21,878 nucleotides of DNA from VMFW01 sp038058095. Lineage in GTDB: Bacteria; Patescibacteriota; Minisyncoccia; UBA6257; 2-01-FULL-56-20. Location of the stretch: the NCBI GenBank assembly GCA_038058095.1, contig JBBUBW010000037.1:1-21878 (forward strand), written 5' to 3'. A program made the translations under genes and the position numbers. Positions 20,581 to 21,878 of this stretch are shown here, piece after piece. The notes beneath the pieces are model-generated. The model had not been told where the DNA came from and ran no database searches. It saw nothing but the letters and a program-made list of their open reading frames with translations. Positions within the stretch are counted from its first letter, which is position 1. Each line of letters begins with the position of its first letter.

Positions 20581-21339
20581 ATGACCTGGCTTAATGTTTA
20601 TATTCTATGCGTTTTAGTTTTGGTTTTGGCGGCGCAATTTTTTTACCGTTTTTCTTCGTGGAGATTGGAAAATTTTTTGAGTAAACCCCTACACCAAAGT
20701 GTTAAGGATTTTAAACTTGAAGGGAAAAGGAGTGTTTGGGAACGATTTTGCGGGGGTGCTACAGCTTTAGGAATGTGGTGCGGGGGCAGATTTAAGTTTA
20801 AGATTTTGTTGCGGTGGGTTTGGATCTTAAGTGTGGCGGTAATTTTCGGAACTTTTTTGTATTGGTCCAACTTACAATATGATTTATGGAAGAACGGCGG
20901 CGGTTTTTTGAAGTTTATGTTGCCGCCGTATCAGAGCATCAGTTATTTTTTGTCTTACGTAGGGGTGAGATTTTTTGGGCCGTGGATTTTGGCGTTTTTA
21001 ATGTCGCTACTTGTTAGCCGAGCGGCGAAATACTTGAACCGGTGTTTTGGGGAGAGATTTTTTGAAAATGAAGAAATAGAATTAATCGCGCTTGGGGTTT
21101 TTTTGACTGGGTATCCCGGGTTTTTTATCTACTTAGGTTTAATTCTTGTTTTAGGAGTTCTGTTTTCTCTGGTTTACCAAATTTTGGCTAAAGGACGACT
21201 GCCTCTTTATTACTTTTGGATGTCTATGGCGGTATTTGCTATTATTATCAAGGATTGGTTAATACCGGCTTTGGGGTGGCAAATGCTTTTAGCCGGGTTT
21301 TCGCTGGGTGATTTTTATAAGTTGTTCTTTGGGTCTTAG
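20581..21339 (+). CDS. Polytopic membrane protein of unknown function
   Basis: A 252-residue protein with about six hydrophobic helices (WLNVYILCVLVLVLAAQFF; LLRWVWILSVAVIFGTFLYW; YFLSYVGVRFFGPWILAFLMSLLV; IELIALGVFLTGYPG and FFIYLGLILVLGVLFSLV; YYFWMSMAVFAIIIKDWLI). A loop with two cysteines (RFCGGATALGMWCGG) lies after TM1. The ATG at 20581 is preferred over an in-frame ATG at 20509: AAGGAAG lies 9 nt before it, and the upstream extension covers a terminator and a -10 box. Its position between prepilin and pilB suggests a pilus role. The hydrophobic C-terminal half superficially resembles a prepilin peptidase but lacks the catalytic GxGD aspartates, so that assignment is not made. Confidence 0.6.
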   Translation: MTWLNVYILCVLVLVLAAQFFYRFSSWRLENFLSKPLHQSVKDFKLEGKRSVWERFCGGATALGMWCGGRFKFKILLRWVWILSVAVIFGTFLYWSNLQYDLWKNGGGFLKFMLPPYQSISYFLSYVGVRFFGPWILAFLMSLLVSRAAKYLNRCFGERFFENEEIELIALGVFLTGYPGFFIYLGLILVLGVLFSLVYQILAKGRLPLYYFWMSMAVFAIIIKDWLIPALGWQMLLAGFSLGDFYKLFFGS

Positions 21340-21351
21340 ATAGCGATACTA

Positions 21352-21641
21352 ATCCCTCACCCTTAAAACATCGATTATGTTTTTCGTATATGTATTAAGG
21401 TCAAAAAAGGACAGGAGTTTCTATATAGGATTTGCATCAGATTTAAAAGCTAGAATGGAAAAACATAATCAAGGATTAGTCCAATCCACAAAAAACATAA
21501 GACCAATGGAATTGATGTATTGCGAAGTTTATAAATCTAAAAAAGACGCCTTGATTCGCGAGAAAAGACTTAAGCATTTCGCAAAAGGTTTCGCTTCTCT
21601 TAAAAGTCGATTGAAATATTCATTAATGCTTTAAGGGTGAT
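21352..21641. repeat. Inverted repeats bracketing the GIY-YIG gene
   Basis: tcacccttaaaacat (21357-21371) and atgctttaagggtga (21626-21640) are reverse complements at 14 of 15 positions; the left arm extends upstream as atccc. The right arm contains the stop codon of the gene. Confidence 0.7.
21377..21634 (+). CDS. Standalone GIY-YIG endonuclease domain protein
   Basis: An 85-residue single-domain protein of the GIY-YIG superfamily (UPF0213/YhbQ-like size). It begins FFVYVLRSKKDRSFYIGFASDLKARMEKHNQG: the first signature is VYVL, the second FYIG, followed by the R of LKARMEKH and the catalytic Glu in REKRLKHF. The divalent-metal nuclease fold cleaves DNA; homing enzymes, UvrC and small orphan proteins share it. 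Here it is a tiny gene whose start and stop lie within or beside inverted repeats, which suggests a mobile unit rather than a repair gene, but that is inference. No Shine-Dalgarno sequence is seen. Confidence 0.88.
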   Translation: MFFVYVLRSKKDRSFYIGFASDLKARMEKHNQGLVQSTKNIRPMELMYCEVYKSKKDALIREKRLKHFAKGFASLKSRLKYSLML

Positions 21642-21652
21642 CCCTCACCCTT
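21633..21652 (+). terminator. Hairpin at the end of the GIY-YIG gene
   Basis: aagggtga-tccc-tcaccctt, a perfect 8-bp stem overlapping the stop codon, followed by only ttt. It may be a weak terminator. Confidence 0.45.
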
Positions 21653-21773
21653 TGAGGAAGGTGTAAAAAATTATCAATCATTTAACAAATGAGAAACAAT
21701 TTATCAAAATCAAAAAGTCGAGAGTATCGAAAATTAAAATCAGAGGAAAGCTGTTCCTCGAAGGGTGAGGGAT
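21640..21773. repeat. Inverted repeat spanning the pilB-like leader
   Basis: atccctcaccctttgaggaa (21640-21659) and ttcctcgaagggtgagggat (21754-21773) pair at 19 of 20 positions. The last two bases of the right arm are the AT of the ATG at 21772. The 94-nt loop is AT-rich with no gene. Confidence 0.8.
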
Positions 21774-21878
21774 GAAACTACCCATTCCGGTTGAACAACT
21801 AAAAAAGAAGCTTGTCCAAGAGGGACTGATAACAAATGAAAAGTTTGATGAGATTGTGGCGGACTCGAAGCGAAAAAA
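21772..21878 (+). CDS. Type IV pilus assembly ATPase PilB-like, N-terminus (3' partial)
   Basis: The frame runs off the right edge. The visible 35 residues, MKLPIPVEQLKKKLVQEGL and ITNEKFDEIVADSKRK, match the start of the GspE/PilB N-terminal domain (x-x-LxxLLVxxGLIxxxxFxEAxxxAxxxG). PilB hydrolyses ATP to extend the pilus, which fits the prepilin and PilO-like genes nearby. The SD-like GGGTGAGGG and the ATG itself lie in the right arm of the preceding inverted repeat. The call rests on a short segment. Confidence 0.65.
   Translation, partial: MKLPIPVEQLKKKLVQEGLITNEKFDEIVADSKRK

Noticed and set aside
20581..21339. Prepilin peptidase PilD
   Set aside because: It is polytopic and near a prepilin gene, but the catalytic GxGD and the second aspartate motif are not present.
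21352..21773. CRISPR array from the repeated ccctcaccctt words
   Set aside because: The repeats alternate in orientation, are unevenly spaced and enclose a gene; there are no cas genes.

Overview
The window looks like chromosome from a Candidate Phyla Radiation (Patescibacteria, probably Parcubacteria) bacterium. The signs are AT-leaning coding sequence, compact core proteins, many start codons without a Shine-Dalgarno (SD) sequence, palindromic repeats between genes, type IV pilus and DprA genes, and many short orphan proteins. The lineage is inferred from style and gene content; no marker tree could be made.

Layout. 1-829: 3' end of a TPR protein, probably the soluble tail of an O-antigen-ligase-like protein. 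1088-6234: housekeeping block: gyrB with an in-frame HNH intein at the TOPRIM motif, secE, nusG, rpsR and a PAP2 phosphatase. 6438-7573: two orphan genes with strong SD sites and their own terminators, in a base composition unlike their neighbours. 7638-10354: two abutting cassettes, each bounded by about 100-nt perfect inverted repeats. One carries a membrane-anchored orphan; the other carries a large serine recombinase and abuts the CCA end of tRNA-Leu(CAA). All boundaries share the hexamer CCACCA. 10521-12559: parA and parB, separated by a large palindrome. 12551-17239 (minus strand): dprA, topA and a Rel/SpoT-like synthetase, converging on parB. 17380-18126: a PilO-like gene and a small membrane protein. 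18147-18679: a repeat-rich tRNA locus with an intact tRNA-Val(GAC), which appears to sit inside a second tRNA-Val broken by hairpins, and tRNA-Ile(GAT). 18760-21878: an RluA-type pseudouridine synthase, a type IV prepilin, a polytopic membrane protein, a GIY-YIG nuclease between inverted repeats, and the start of a pilB-like ATPase.

How it fits together. The core genes cover supercoiling (gyrB, topA), chromosome partition (parAB), translation and secretion (rpsR, secE, nusG), alarmone synthesis (rel), and DNA uptake with pili (dprA, prepilin, PilO-like, pilB). Three kinds of potentially mobile DNA lie among them: the HNH intein, the serine-recombinase cassettes at tRNA-Leu, and the GIY-YIG gene. 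There are also at least three families of short palindromes. The strongest candidates for something undescribed are the tandem CCACCA-bounded inverted-repeat cassettes and the nested, hairpin-interrupted tRNA-Val locus.
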